A stretch of DNA of 35,570 nucleotides from Armatimonadetes bacterium CG06_land_8_20_14_3_00_66_21 (GTDB lineage: Bacteria; Armatimonadota; Abditibacteriia; CG2-30-66-41). Shown here piece after piece: positions 17,290 to 25,643 of this stretch. The translations under genes were made by a program, and so were the position numbers. How positions within the stretch are numbered: the first letter of the stretch is position 1; each line of letters opens with the position of its first letter. The stretch lies in NCBI GenBank assembly GCA_002779825.1, contig PEVN01000246.1:1-35570 (forward strand), in the 5' to 3' direction. Below the pieces are notes generated by a model. It saw nothing but the letters and a program-made list of their open reading frames with translations, did no database searches and was not told the DNA's origin.

Positions 17290-18273
17290 ATGCTCCCGCG
17301 CGAACGAGTAATCCAAGTCATCAAACACAAGAGGCCCGACCGCCTGCCGATCTACGGTTGGGTTCGTGCAAACCTGTCCGAGCAGATCGCCGCGGCGTTC
17401 GGCTCCGTCGAGGACTTCGAGGACAAGTACGAGTTCGACATGCACCACGCCTTCGGCGGACCGGGCTCGTACGCCGCCGAGGATCTGCAGCGCCTCCGCG
17501 CGGAGCGCGGTGGTCCCGTTGACCCGCCAGGACTTCTCAGCCTCGACTTGACCGACCCAAACGACCTGAGCGATTACCAGCCAATCGTCGACCAACTCAA
17601 GCACCACAAGGAACAGCGCGGCCGCTTCGTCTACGTGCAGACGCCGGGGATCTTCGAGTGCCTAAACGGGCCCTTCGGCATTGAGAATCACCTGATGTAC
17701 CTGGCGCTGTACGAGAAGGAACTGCACGAGGTCTACCGGCGGCAGGCCGAGTGGAACAGGCAGTTCGCCATGAACTGCCTCGACCTCGGTGCCGACATGG
17801 TGCACGTGTCCGACGACTGGGGAGCGCAGGCTGGTCTGCTCTTCAGTCCGAAGGTCTGGTGGGAGTTGATGTTCCCCTACCACAAGGTCACCTGCGATGC
17901 AGTGAAGCGGCGCGGCGCGTTCGTCAGCGTGCACAGCGACGGTAACGTCATGTCGGTCCTCGACGGGCTTGTTCAGCTTGGGTACGACGTCGTCCACCCG
18001 TACCAGGAGTCGGCTGGGATGGATTACGGCGTCTATCTCGACAAGTACCGCGACGCCTTCGTCATCATGGGCGGTCTCGATGTACAGACGACCATTGGTT
18101 TCGGCAAGCTGGACGTCCTGCAGGCCGAGATCGATCGCGTTATGCGCCTGTTCGCCGACGGCGGGTTGCTCTACTGCACCACGCACTTTGTGCAGGAGCA
18201 CTGCTCGATGGAGGAGTTGCGGGTTGCCTTCGACCACATTCACCGAACTGCTCGGGAGGGATCGCCTGAATGA
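17290..18273 (+). CDS. URO-D-family protein, HSDG type
   Basis: 327-residue (beta/alpha)8 protein of the uroporphyrinogen decarboxylase/methyltransferase superfamily (PF01208). N-terminal RERVIQVIKHKRPDRLPI is typical of the non-HemE branch, and the Arg-rich N-terminal motif of true HemE is absent. The putative metal-site segment reads VHSDGN (214-219: H215, D217) where corrinoid methyltransferases of the MtaA/MtbA group have His-x-Cys. Near the end, YCTTH (295-299) and EHC (303-305) offer more ligands. GHPYQE-like strand residues and MGGLD (260-264) fit the fold. A role in heme synthesis is unlikely in this catabolic setting; methyl transfer or an unknown sugar-related reaction is possible. 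AAGGAG precedes ATG 17290 by seven bases. The stop overlaps the next start (ATGA). Confidence 0.85.
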   Translation: MLPRERVIQVIKHKRPDRLPIYGWVRANLSEQIAAAFGSVEDFEDKYEFDMHHAFGGPGSYAAEDLQRLRAERGGPVDPPGLLSLDLTDPNDLSDYQPIVDQLKHHKEQRGRFVYVQTPGIFECLNGPFGIENHLMYLALYEKELHEVYRRQAEWNRQFAMNCLDLGADMVHVSDDWGAQAGLLFSPKVWWELMFPYHKVTCDAVKRRGAFVSVHSDGNVMSVLDGLVQLGYDVVHPYQESAGMDYGVYLDKYRDAFVIMGGLDVQTTIGFGKLDVLQAEIDRVMRLFADGGLLYCTTHFVQEHCSMEELRVAFDHIHRTAREGSPE

Positions 18274-19328
18274 CCTCGCAAGAACGCGTTCATCTCGCCC
18301 TCGCACACAAGGCAGCCGACCGCGTCCCCATCCACGATTCGCCGTGGGGAACCACGATTGCTCGATGGCACAACGAAGGGCTGCCACAAGAGATGTCGCC
18401 GCACGAGCACTTCGGCTTCGAGTTCCACGGCAACGGTGGTGACAACTCGCTGCAGTTGCCCGTCGAGACAAGGGAGGAGACCGACGAGTACACGATCACG
18501 ACGACCGGCGATGGCGGGCTCCGACGCAACTGGAAGACGCGAACCTCAACGCCGGAGTTGATCGGCCACACGGTCACCACTCGCGGGAGCTGGGAAGAAC
18601 ACAAGCCGCGGATGGCGATGAACGACTCGCGGGTTGCCTGGGACGCCCAGAAGCAAGTCTACGATGCCGCCCGCGAGAAGGGCTTGTTCTGCTTCATGAG
18701 CATCGGCCCCGGCTTCACCAAGGTGTGCAATCTGGTGGGACCCGAGGCGCTGATGATGGCGATGGTCGATGATCCCGATTGGGTCCAGGACATGCTCATG
18801 ACGGAGGCACAGCTCTGCGCCGACATGGCCGAGGAGATGTTCTCCCGCGGGTTCGACTTCGATGCCGGGTGGATCTTCGACGACCTCGGCCACCGGGATC
18901 GCGGCTTCTTCTCAGCCGCGATGCACCGTGAATTCCTCGTCCCCGCTCACAAGCGAATCTGCGATGTCTTCAAAGCCCGCGGCAAGTGGATGATTCTCCA
19001 TTGCTGCGGCTACAAGATGGACTTCATGGACGGGTTCCTGGAGACAGGCTTCGACTGCATCCAGCCACTGGAAGTCAAAGCCGGCAACGACATGCTCAAG
19101 CTGAAGCGCGACTACGGCGACCGGCTGTCGTTTATGGGCGGCATCGACGCGCGTTGCATGGCGAACCCGGATCCAGCAGCCATCGAGCGCGAGATCGCCT
19201 CGAAGCTCCCCGGGATGAAGCAGGGCGGCGGATACGTCTACCACTCCGACCACTCGGTCCCGGATGATGTGAGCTTCGCGCAGTACACCCGGGTGATGGA
19301 GTTGGTGCACGAGTACGGGACGTTCTGA
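18270..19328 (+). CDS. URO-D-family protein, HCCG type
   Basis: 352-residue second member of the same superfamily, coupled to the first by a four-base ATGA overlap. It starts SQERVHLALAHKAADRVPI like its neighbour, but the metal-site segment is LHCCGY (243-248: H244, C245, C246), matching the His-x-Cys ligand pattern of MtaA-type cobalamin:coenzyme M methyltransferases. The third ligand region reads YHSDHSVP (324-331) rather than the Gly-Cys seen in those enzymes. MGGIDAR (289-295) and the terminal VPDD-x-SFAQY are typical of this uncharacterised branch. The two proteins are clearly diverged from each other, so they may form a heterodimer or act in sequence. No corrinoid protein gene lies in the window. 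It ends 27 bases before a convergent gene. Confidence 0.87.
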   Translation: MTSQERVHLALAHKAADRVPIHDSPWGTTIARWHNEGLPQEMSPHEHFGFEFHGNGGDNSLQLPVETREETDEYTITTTGDGGLRRNWKTRTSTPELIGHTVTTRGSWEEHKPRMAMNDSRVAWDAQKQVYDAAREKGLFCFMSIGPGFTKVCNLVGPEALMMAMVDDPDWVQDMLMTEAQLCADMAEEMFSRGFDFDAGWIFDDLGHRDRGFFSAAMHREFLVPAHKRICDVFKARGKWMILHCCGYKMDFMDGFLETGFDCIQPLEVKAGNDMLKLKRDYGDRLSFMGGIDARCMANPDPAAIEREIASKLPGMKQGGGYVYHSDHSVPDDVSFAQYTRVMELVHEYGTF

Positions 19329-19355
19329 AGCGCACCTACCCGTTGAGGACCACCC

Positions 19356-21341
19356 TCACTGCTGGAAGCTATACGTCGGCATCCCCAGCGCCCACCCCAA
19401 CAGCGGCCAGGCGCAGCCCAGCAGGTAATCACCCAGGATCAGGCCGAGAAAGAAGTACGTCGCGCGGCGGTGCATGTCGACTCCGCCGTAGCGGAGCACG
19501 TAGCGTTTGCACATCCACGCGATGAACAGCGGCATCCACGTCGTTGCGGTGGAATAGCTTCCGGCCACCGCCAACCCCAACGGGTGGAACGGCCAACTCA
19601 GGAAGCGCAGCCGGATCGCCTGCAGCGCAACCGACTGCAGGAAGCCGAACAGGAGGGCGCCGGAGGCAGAGCGGTCGGGTCCCTGGGGGTTCATCAGCCA
19701 GCTCTGCAGCCGGTTGAACGCTTCCCAGCCGAACGCCACCATGTGAGGAGCCATCTTCGCGCTGGCGCCCTCCAAGTACGCCAGGTGAAGATGCACCCAG
19801 AAGCCGGCGAGTGTACCGACCACAGTGGCGAGGGTGAGCACCCCGACCATTGCGCGCGTCGACAGCTTGCCCTTGTCCGACAGCCTCAGTGCCTCCAACT
19901 GGTGGGCGATGGGGATACTCCGGTAGGCGCGGTTGAACCAGTAGAAGAACGTCAGCACCGTCAACTCGCGCGGCGCAAACCGGAAATGGCCGAAGATCGA
20001 GGTGAGCACTCGCTCGGGACCGGAGTTGTGAAGGTCGTGGGCGGGGGGACCCAGCTCCGCCCGCATCCGGGCACACGAGAATGCGATGCCGAAGTACAGC
20101 AGCATCGCGGTGGCCGCCCAGCCGATCCGCAGGCCCGCAACCTGCCAGAAGCCGACCAGCGCTGCGAAGCCGACTACCAGGCCCGCCACGGCAGCGCGCT
20201 CTGTGCCCGAGCGGACCGAACCCACCGGCGCGTTGGCTACCGGACCGGGAGTGCCCACTGTGCGGCGGCGCCACTCGCGCCCCATGAGCCAGAGCGCTGT
20301 CACTGCGATGGCGAGGTAGGCGCCGAGGCATTGCTCTTCGACATACGGATAGCGCGCACTGTACCCGTACAGGCCGAACACGTCGCTGAGAACGCGCTCG
20401 GCCTTGAACCACAGGAAGAAGAACCAAATGGAGAACAGCAAGTCCAGTGGCAGCAGGTAGCCCAGCCCGATGGCAAACGGGTAGAACGAAACGGGCGTCC
20501 ACCCCATGGCGCTCCACGGTCGACCGGTGAAGTACGGACCGATGTCCCAGTACTTCACGCGCAGCCCCGGGATGACGGGATACAGAAACGACAGCCCATT
20601 GAGCAGGCTGATTCCGGCCGCCACGCCAAACCCGGCCCACATGAGTGGCTCCCGCCACAATGCCGGTCTGTCGTCGGTCATTGCCAGCGGCAGATATAGC
20701 ACCGGAAAGGTCAGGCGCTCCCGGTGGATCCACCGGTGTCGCACGAGGACCGCCATGCACAGCATCACGCCCAACAGCACACAGATGAACCCACTCCACA
20801 GCAGCACCGGCGGGATCCATGCCCGCAATACAGAGGGCTCGTACAGCGACCGCCCGCCCTCGTACCAGCCGATGAGCACCTCCCGGTCGGTAACGCCAAA
20901 CGAGGTGGGCAGATACGGGAGGATGAGGTCTTCCCACCGGTTCTCCGGCGACGCGAACCAAGTGGGATGCCCCATCATCGGGACCAAGACGTCGAGGAAG
21001 TCGACGCTGGCAATCGCGGTCCCGCTGCACAGCATCACGTAGACGGTCAGCAGTTCGCCGGAGGAGAACGCCTGTCGCGGCAGAAATCGACGGACGACGA
21101 CGTTCAACGCCACCAGGAGGGCGATCCAGAACACGACGTTGGCGAACAGGGAGAACGTGGTGGGATACGGCCCCGCGCTGCGCGTCGCCCCAGCCGATCC
21201 CATCTCCATCTGCACCACGACGAAGGCGTTCACAGGCAGGAGCAGGATCCCCACCAGCACCGCGCGGAAAGTGATGCCGCGAGGCGAGACCGCCCGCTCC
21301 GCGAGTGATGTCTGACCGTCTCGCCCGGCGCCTTGCGTCAA
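19356..21341 (-). CDS. DUF6785-like polytopic membrane protein
   Basis: 661-residue integral membrane protein with about a dozen hydrophobic helices, the first at about 24-46 (FRAVLVGILLLPVNAFVVV). A charged loop with Trp, Asp and Pro (about 125-160), FYPFAIGLGYLLPLDLLFSIWFF-type helices (about 288-310), and ELGPPAHDLHNSGP (about 427-440) followed by FFYWFNRAYRS are features I associate with the DUF6784/DUF6785 proteins common in Planctomycetota, Lentisphaerota and Armatimonadota. These resemble oligopeptide-transporter-type permeases, so uptake of breakdown products is the best guess. The start is TTG at 21341, with GGGGA eight bases upstream; no ATG or GTG precedes the first helix. It is the last gene of a four-gene minus-strand operon, 14 bases after the NIPSNAP gene. 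Confidence 0.8.
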   Translation of the reverse strand: MTQGAGRDGQTSLAERAVSPRGITFRAVLVGILLLPVNAFVVVQMEMGSAGATRSAGPYPTTFSLFANVVFWIALLVALNVVVRRFLPRQAFSSGELLTVYVMLCSGTAIASVDFLDVLVPMMGHPTWFASPENRWEDLILPYLPTSFGVTDREVLIGWYEGGRSLYEPSVLRAWIPPVLLWSGFICVLLGVMLCMAVLVRHRWIHRERLTFPVLYLPLAMTDDRPALWREPLMWAGFGVAAGISLLNGLSFLYPVIPGLRVKYWDIGPYFTGRPWSAMGWTPVSFYPFAIGLGYLLPLDLLFSIWFFFLWFKAERVLSDVFGLYGYSARYPYVEEQCLGAYLAIAVTALWLMGREWRRRTVGTPGPVANAPVGSVRSGTERAAVAGLVVGFAALVGFWQVAGLRIGWAATAMLLYFGIAFSCARMRAELGPPAHDLHNSGPERVLTSIFGHFRFAPRELTVLTFFYWFNRAYRSIPIAHQLEALRLSDKGKLSTRAMVGVLTLATVVGTLAGFWVHLHLAYLEGASAKMAPHMVAFGWEAFNRLQSWLMNPQGPDRSASGALLFGFLQSVALQAIRLRFLSWPFHPLGLAVAGSYSTATTWMPLFIAWMCKRYVLRYGGVDMHRRATYFFLGLILGDYLLGCAWPLLGWALGMPTYSFQQ

Positions 21342-21355
21342 ACCAGTGTTCCCCG

Positions 21356-22135
21356 TCAGAGCTGCGACCCCGGCAACGGACGCAGGAAGGTCTTCGTGAT
21401 GTGGGATACGGTGTCTTTGTACTCGGCTTTGCCACGCAGCTCCAGCCAGCCGGGGTCTTCGAGGAACCGCTTCCAGTCTGCGTCGTGATCGGCCATGTCG
21501 TCGAAGGCAAGCAGGTAGGTGAGGTTGGGAAGCTGGGTGCCGAAGAGCGTCTGTCCGAAGAAGACCGCCTGCAGACCGACGCGCCGGAACAGGTCGATCT
21601 CCCCGCCGTCGTTGAACATCTCGATCTTCTTCAGACCCATCTTCTCGCTGTGGCTCTCGTAGGTGCGCAGCTCGAAGATCCGGGAGTCCTTCTTCTCGGG
21701 CGCGACGAGCTTTGGCATGTGCGAGAACGCCTGCAGCAGCCAGCTCTCGATGCGTTGGTAGGCAGGCTCGGCCTTGGGTGTGTTGAGTACCGAAGCGCCT
21801 GCCGCCTGGTACCCCGCATCTGCCTCCAGCTTGCCTTGCAGTCCGACGACCGACTCCAGGGACTTGTGCGGCAAGAGCGCGAAGACGACAGCCTTCTCCC
21901 CCTCCAGTTCCTCGAAGAGACCAACCGGGCCGACCCCCGCCCGATTCAGCGCCGGGACCGCGGCCTGCTGCAGGAACGTGGCAAGCGCTTGCTGCTGTGC
22001 CTCTCCCGCCGTGGTGTACCGGCGCAGCTCGTAGAACTCCCGGGCAGATTGGTCTTCGGCTGCTTCAGCGGCGGCACCCAACAGGGGAGCGGCTGTTGCG
22101 AGGCAGGAAGTGGCAAGCAGATCGCGTCGTTTCAT
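21356..22135 (-). CDS. Tat-exported NIPSNAP-family protein
   Basis: 259 residues. MKRRDLLATSCLATAAPLLG is a Tat-type signal (RRDLL) with a cleavage region near 22-27. Two ferredoxin-like NIPSNAP repeats follow: the first about 33-130, starting FYELRRYTTAG; the second about 152-255, starting IFELRTYESHSEKMGLKKIEMF and ending LRPLPGSQL. NIPSNAP proteins are small alpha-beta-barrel dimers whose reactions are mostly unknown; exported forms are frequent in planctomycete-type genomes. The start at 22135 has an AGAGG site nine bases upstream; a longer frame to 22165 would bury the Tat signal. It sits between the aldo/keto reductase and the membrane protein in one operon, which suggests a role in periplasmic handling of sugars, but that is inference. 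Confidence 0.87.
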   Translation of the reverse strand: MKRRDLLATSCLATAAPLLGAAAEAAEDQSAREFYELRRYTTAGEAQQQALATFLQQAAVPALNRAGVGPVGLFEELEGEKAVVFALLPHKSLESVVGLQGKLEADAGYQAAGASVLNTPKAEPAYQRIESWLLQAFSHMPKLVAPEKKDSRIFELRTYESHSEKMGLKKIEMFNDGGEIDLFRRVGLQAVFFGQTLFGTQLPNLTYLLAFDDMADHDADWKRFLEDPGWLELRGKAEYKDTVSHITKTFLRPLPGSQL

Positions 22136-22228
22136 CTTCTGGTTTCCTCTCTCCAAGCAAGGCAACTGGTCGCGTCACATTCTCCCCCGGCCGCCTCTCC
22201 CCTTCCTCCGCAGCGACGTCAGCCGCGC

Positions 22229-23353
22229 CTATAGCAGCTCGACCCGCTCACTCCGGCTCAGTTTCGCATGCGCGATCCGCAGCTTGCGGACGGCGTCGAG
22301 GCCGTACGAACACGGTGCGCAAAGAGTCTCCGTGAGTCGCGGCCCAGGTTCGCCCAGTTCCGCGTAGGCGTCTTGTGCTTTGCCCTGTGCGCCGAACCAT
22401 CCTTTCAGCCGCTCCCGCAGGGCGTACTCAGCAGCGCTGACAGGGGGACGACGGTCGTCCATCTGACGGTCGAACTTGCCCTCCAGCTCAAACACGCACT
22501 TGAGCATCCCCGCGTCTTCGCAAACGGGGCAGTCCTCACACTGTCGGCAAACGTAGTCGCCCAGCTCCGGCGCCTCGCGCAGACAGTCGGCCAGTTCCTG
22601 TTGGGTGAATGGCGTCGAGTCGCAGCAGGCCGCCAAGTCGACCTCCAACTGCCCCAGCGAGTTGAACCCGGCGACGAGGCAGTCGCAATCTTGAGCCAGC
22701 GCGTAGCGGAGGGCGCGGCGCGGCGAGCGGTGGAGGTACCCATCTCCGAGCGGCTTCATGAAGGTGATCCCGATTCCCTTCGCGCGCAGCGCAGGGAGCA
22801 CCACTCGCGGAATCTCCGGGTAGTTGCAGAAGTCCAGGTAGTTGCCCCAGATCAGCACCGCCTCGAGGGGCAGGCGTTCTGCGGCTTCCACGTACAGCAT
22901 CGGCCAGTGAGAACTCAAAGCGATATGCCCGCTGAGTCCCTCGTCTTTCGCTCGCTGGAACGCCTTCAGCGCACCGTCCGGTCCGCCCACAGTCTGTAGC
23001 CCTTCGGCGTCGCCAAGGCCGTGGAACAGGTACACGTCCAAGTGGTCCGTCCGCAGCCACTCCAGCGACTCGTTGATCTCCCGCCAGGCGCCCTCGTACT
23101 TGCGCTGACCGGTCTTGGAGACCAGGAAGGTTCGGTGGCGGCGGCCTGCCAGCGCGCGGCCAAGCTTCTGCTCGCTGGCACCGTCGCCGTACTTTGCCGT
23201 CTCGATGTAGTTACCACCGGCGTCCAGGTAGCGCTCCACGACGGCGTCGATGGTCTCCTGGTCCGCCTCCACTTGGTGGAAGCCGCCCATGCCGAGGACC
23301 GACACTTCGAGACCGGTGTTGCCGAGAGGGCGTTTGGGGAGGGTGAGGTTCAT
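22229..23353 (-). CDS. aldo/keto reductase with a C-terminal four-cysteine motif
   Basis: 374-residue (beta/alpha)8 oxidoreductase. KRPLGNTGLEVSVLGMGG is the standard family N-terminus. The catalytic tetrad is visible as E51, Y55, K80 and H111 (ETAKYG, VSKTG, FHG); the usual Asp of the first position is Glu. The C-terminal region carries C269-x2-C272-x2-C275-x2-C278 (CRQCEDCPVC), resembling the cysteine motif of the ferredoxin-like tail found in a subgroup of aldo/keto reductases, with only one such set visible plus isolated C287, C353 and C356 regions. It probably reduces or oxidises a sugar aldehyde or alcohol with NADP(H), perhaps using the tail as a metal or cluster site. AGGAG lies upstream of ATG 23353. 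It is 38 bases after the beta-propeller gene. Confidence 0.88.
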   Translation of the reverse strand: MNLTLPKRPLGNTGLEVSVLGMGGFHQVEADQETIDAVVERYLDAGGNYIETAKYGDGASEQKLGRALAGRRHRTFLVSKTGQRKYEGAWREINESLEWLRTDHLDVYLFHGLGDAEGLQTVGGPDGALKAFQRAKDEGLSGHIALSSHWPMLYVEAAERLPLEAVLIWGNYLDFCNYPEIPRVVLPALRAKGIGITFMKPLGDGYLHRSPRRALRYALAQDCDCLVAGFNSLGQLEVDLAACCDSTPFTQQELADCLREAPELGDYVCRQCEDCPVCEDAGMLKCVFELEGKFDRQMDDRRPPVSAAEYALRERLKGWFGAQGKAQDAYAELGEPGPRLTETLCAPCSYGLDAVRKLRIAHAKLSRSERVELL

Positions 23354-23391
23354 GCGGAGTGTCGTCTCCTGATGAGAGTGGGGTCAGCCGA

Positions 23392-24363
23392 TCACGGGGT
23401 GGGCCGGACCGGTCCCAACGTGCCGGTGAGATCGTCGTTCAGGACGTTCGTGTCCAGGTCATCCAGGACGATGATGCCGTGGATCGTTCCGGCGCGCGCG
23501 GCATCGCGCCACTTCCAGAGGAGGTTCCCGGCCGGGTCGAACTGGAGAATCTGGTCTCCCTTCTCGCTGTCCTGCGCTCCGTGGCCGGTCCAGTTGCAGA
23601 CGACGAGGTCACCGTTCTTCAGGATCTGCATGCCGCAGAAGAACTGGTAGAACATCCCCAGCGGCGGTGGGTTTCCGCCGTACCGCTTCATCACTGCACC
23701 GGTCTCGTCCAACTCGCCGACGTAAGCTCCGTAGCCAGCAGCGACCAGCAGGTGACCGTCGGGGCGGCGCAGGACTTGGTAGAGGTGGCGGCCGTCCGGT
23801 ACGGCGATCTGCCTCAGCACCTTCCCGTCCAGCGTCGCCTCGATGACGAGCTTCTCGTTGGCGCCGAACAGGATCGTGCCCTGGGGCGTAAGGCGCAACA
23901 GGCGGAGCGTATTGAGGTCCGGGAAGCTGGCCGCGCGCAGCACTTGGTCATCGGCGTCCAACTCGTACACAGTGATCCCGTTCAGGTTGCAGCCGATGAC
24001 AGTGTGCCCATCCGCCCGCCGCCTGACCGACGCCGCTCCGTTGAACCGAGCGTCGGCCACCTGCTTGACGAGCTTCTGCGTCGCGAGGTCATACACGTAG
24101 TAGCCGTCGGGGCTGCTTAGCATCACTTGGTTGCTGCCGATTAGCTGGACGTCGCGGGACTTGGCGGGCAGCTTGAGCGTCCAGTCCTTCGACAGGTCAA
24201 GCTGGTTCACGTAGTGGAGCTGGCCGCGGGACTCGTCAACGGCAAGAAAGCGGTGTCTGACGAAGTTGGCTGTCCTGGTCACTTCCGCACCGGACCTCGG
24301 GATGGCGAACCAGTTTGGCAAGGCAAGCGCGAACAGAAATGGGATCTTCCTCAAGTAGATCAT
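23392..24363 (-). CDS. secreted beta-propeller protein
   Basis: 323 residues. An N-terminal signal peptide (MIYLRKIPFLFALALPNWFA) is followed by about six or seven WD/PQQ-like blade repeats, each with an aromatic-Asp turn, such as YYVYDLATQKLVKQ, ITVYELDADDQVLR, LVIEATLDGKVLRQ, YVGELDETGAVMKR and ILQFDPAGNLLWKW. No catalytic His cluster is evident, and the lengths suit a binding or scaffold propeller. ATG 24363 is chosen because GGAG lies nine bases upstream; ATG 24378 has no such site. It is the first gene of the four-gene minus-strand operon. A regulatory or sensing role for oligosaccharides would fit, but the sequence does not show a ligand. Confidence 0.75.
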   Translation of the reverse strand: MIYLRKIPFLFALALPNWFAIPRSGAEVTRTANFVRHRFLAVDESRGQLHYVNQLDLSKDWTLKLPAKSRDVQLIGSNQVMLSSPDGYYVYDLATQKLVKQVADARFNGAASVRRRADGHTVIGCNLNGITVYELDADDQVLRAASFPDLNTLRLLRLTPQGTILFGANEKLVIEATLDGKVLRQIAVPDGRHLYQVLRRPDGHLLVAAGYGAYVGELDETGAVMKRYGGNPPPLGMFYQFFCGMQILKNGDLVVCNWTGHGAQDSEKGDQILQFDPAGNLLWKWRDAARAGTIHGIIVLDDLDTNVLNDDLTGTLGPVRPTP

Positions 24364-24514
24364 CAGCTCAGTCTCCATTGGTTACAGCGTACAGCCGGGC
24401 TGCCAGCCCGCGCGGGGATGCGCCAAAGGGCGAGCGGGCAGGCTGCGCCGCTCTACGAATCTCCGCCGCCGTGGGCGGTTGGATTGTACTCGGTCGCCGT
24501 CCTCCACGCACAAT

Positions 24515-24544
24515 TCGACCTGACCCGCCCGCTCCGAGTATACT
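24515..24544 (+). promoter_or_regulatory. promoter for the gene at 24595
   Basis: TATACT at 24539-24544 is a near-consensus -10 box; the best -35 is TCGACC (24515-24520) at 18 bases, which is weak. Transcription would start near 24551, leaving a leader of about 44 bases that contains the GGGAG site before ATG 24595. Confidence 0.4.
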
Positions 24545-24594
24545 CTCGGGGAACCCTGCCGGACAGCCCGGAACCGATCGTGAAAGGGAGATTC

Positions 24595-25536
24595 ATGCCA
24601 GCAGCATACGCACGCGCCGAGTTGCGTGACGGTTCGGCACTTATCAACACCGACCACTTCACGGCCGAGGTCTGCCCCAAAGGCTATGTCAGCGGCGTCA
24701 AAGCCGGCACGTTCCGCGACAAACGCACGGGCGCGACGGATCTCGGTCACGGGCTCGACATCGTCGACTTCCTGCTCCAGCCCGGGCGGCACCCTCGCGA
24801 GAACGAACTGCCGGAGGCGCAGCGGTACCAATCCGAGGCCGCCTTCCACGGCTCCATAGAAAAGCACTATGTCGAGCTGCCACAGATCTGCACGCAGGCG
24901 CAGGAGCTCCCGATGACGGTCCACCAGGCGGAGGGCTTTGCAGTCGTGACGCAGCACTGGACCTGGACTGCTGCCACGGTAGGCTACCAGCCGGGCTCAC
25001 GCTGGGACCAGACACTCGTGTTCCCGGCCGGGAAGCGCTTCTTCTATTCGGCCGACGTCGTCACCAGCGCCAACGACGCCGAGAAGCTACTCCTCCGAAT
25101 CGACCTCCCGGGACACCTGAAGCACCAGCAAGCCGACACCTTCGAGGAAGTCTACCTGAGCTCCCACGGCCGGATCCCGGCAGAGGAGTTCCTGGTGGAC
25201 TTCCCACCCGACGGGCGGTTTCTGTACCAGCGCCGGAACGGCGCGGCTGAGAGCCTCATTCGCGCCTACAAGATCCGCGGCGGTCCGTGGCTTGCCGGGA
25301 TGACGCTGGACCCCGCCCAAGTCTGGGAAGCCTGGTGCCACCAGCGCGGCTACGTCTGCTTCATCGAGGAGATCGGCGGCTACCCCGTCCGGGCGGGCGA
25401 CACGTTCGGCGCGGCCCATCTCCTCGGGTTCTTCGACTCGGTAGAGGAGATGCACCAAGTCTACGAAGAGCACCGCGGCGCAACACGGCTGGAAGCCAAT
25501 GAGTCGTCCTACCACCTCGTGAAGGGAGACCGCTGA
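24595..25536 (+). CDS. conserved uncharacterised protein, beta-rich
   Basis: 313 residues with no signal peptide. I recognise it as a conserved family of PVC-type genomes without a named function. Conserved blocks are FTAEVCPKGYVSGVKAGTF (22-40), DLGHGLDIVDFLLQPG (47-62), LPQICTQAQELP (97-108), GSRWDQTLVFPAGKRFFYS, LRIDLPGHLKHQQADTFEEV, PWLAGMTLDPAQVWEAWCHQRGY and the final GFFDSVEEMHQVY. The alternation of beta strands with Gly/Trp turns suggests a sugar-mutarotase-like sandwich, but I cannot place catalytic residues, so I give no activity. GGGAG precedes the ATG. It is divergent from the beta-propeller operon with a 231-base shared upstream region. Confidence 0.8.
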   Translation: MPAAYARAELRDGSALINTDHFTAEVCPKGYVSGVKAGTFRDKRTGATDLGHGLDIVDFLLQPGRHPRENELPEAQRYQSEAAFHGSIEKHYVELPQICTQAQELPMTVHQAEGFAVVTQHWTWTAATVGYQPGSRWDQTLVFPAGKRFFYSADVVTSANDAEKLLLRIDLPGHLKHQQADTFEEVYLSSHGRIPAEEFLVDFPPDGRFLYQRRNGAAESLIRAYKIRGGPWLAGMTLDPAQVWEAWCHQRGYVCFIEEIGGYPVRAGDTFGAAHLLGFFDSVEEMHQVYEEHRGATRLEANESSYHLVKGDR

Positions 25537-25643
25537 GGCGTCGCCCCACTGAACCTTCCTGCGCGCTGTGCCGTCTGAATAACGGTCGGTCACCGGCAAG
25601 TCACGCCGCAGACCGGCTCAACCAGCAAGTGGAGGCAGAACGC

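Noticed and set aside
17290-19328. Heme biosynthesis (HemE) assignment for the URO-D genes
   Set aside because: The N-terminal Arg-rich HemE motif is absent, His-x-Cys or His-x-Asp replaces HemE features, and no other heme gene is near.
19429-21510. 693-codon minus-strand frame overlapping the membrane protein
   Set aside because: A frame-shifted shadow of the DUF6785-like gene; it is Arg/Gly-rich with no membrane segments.
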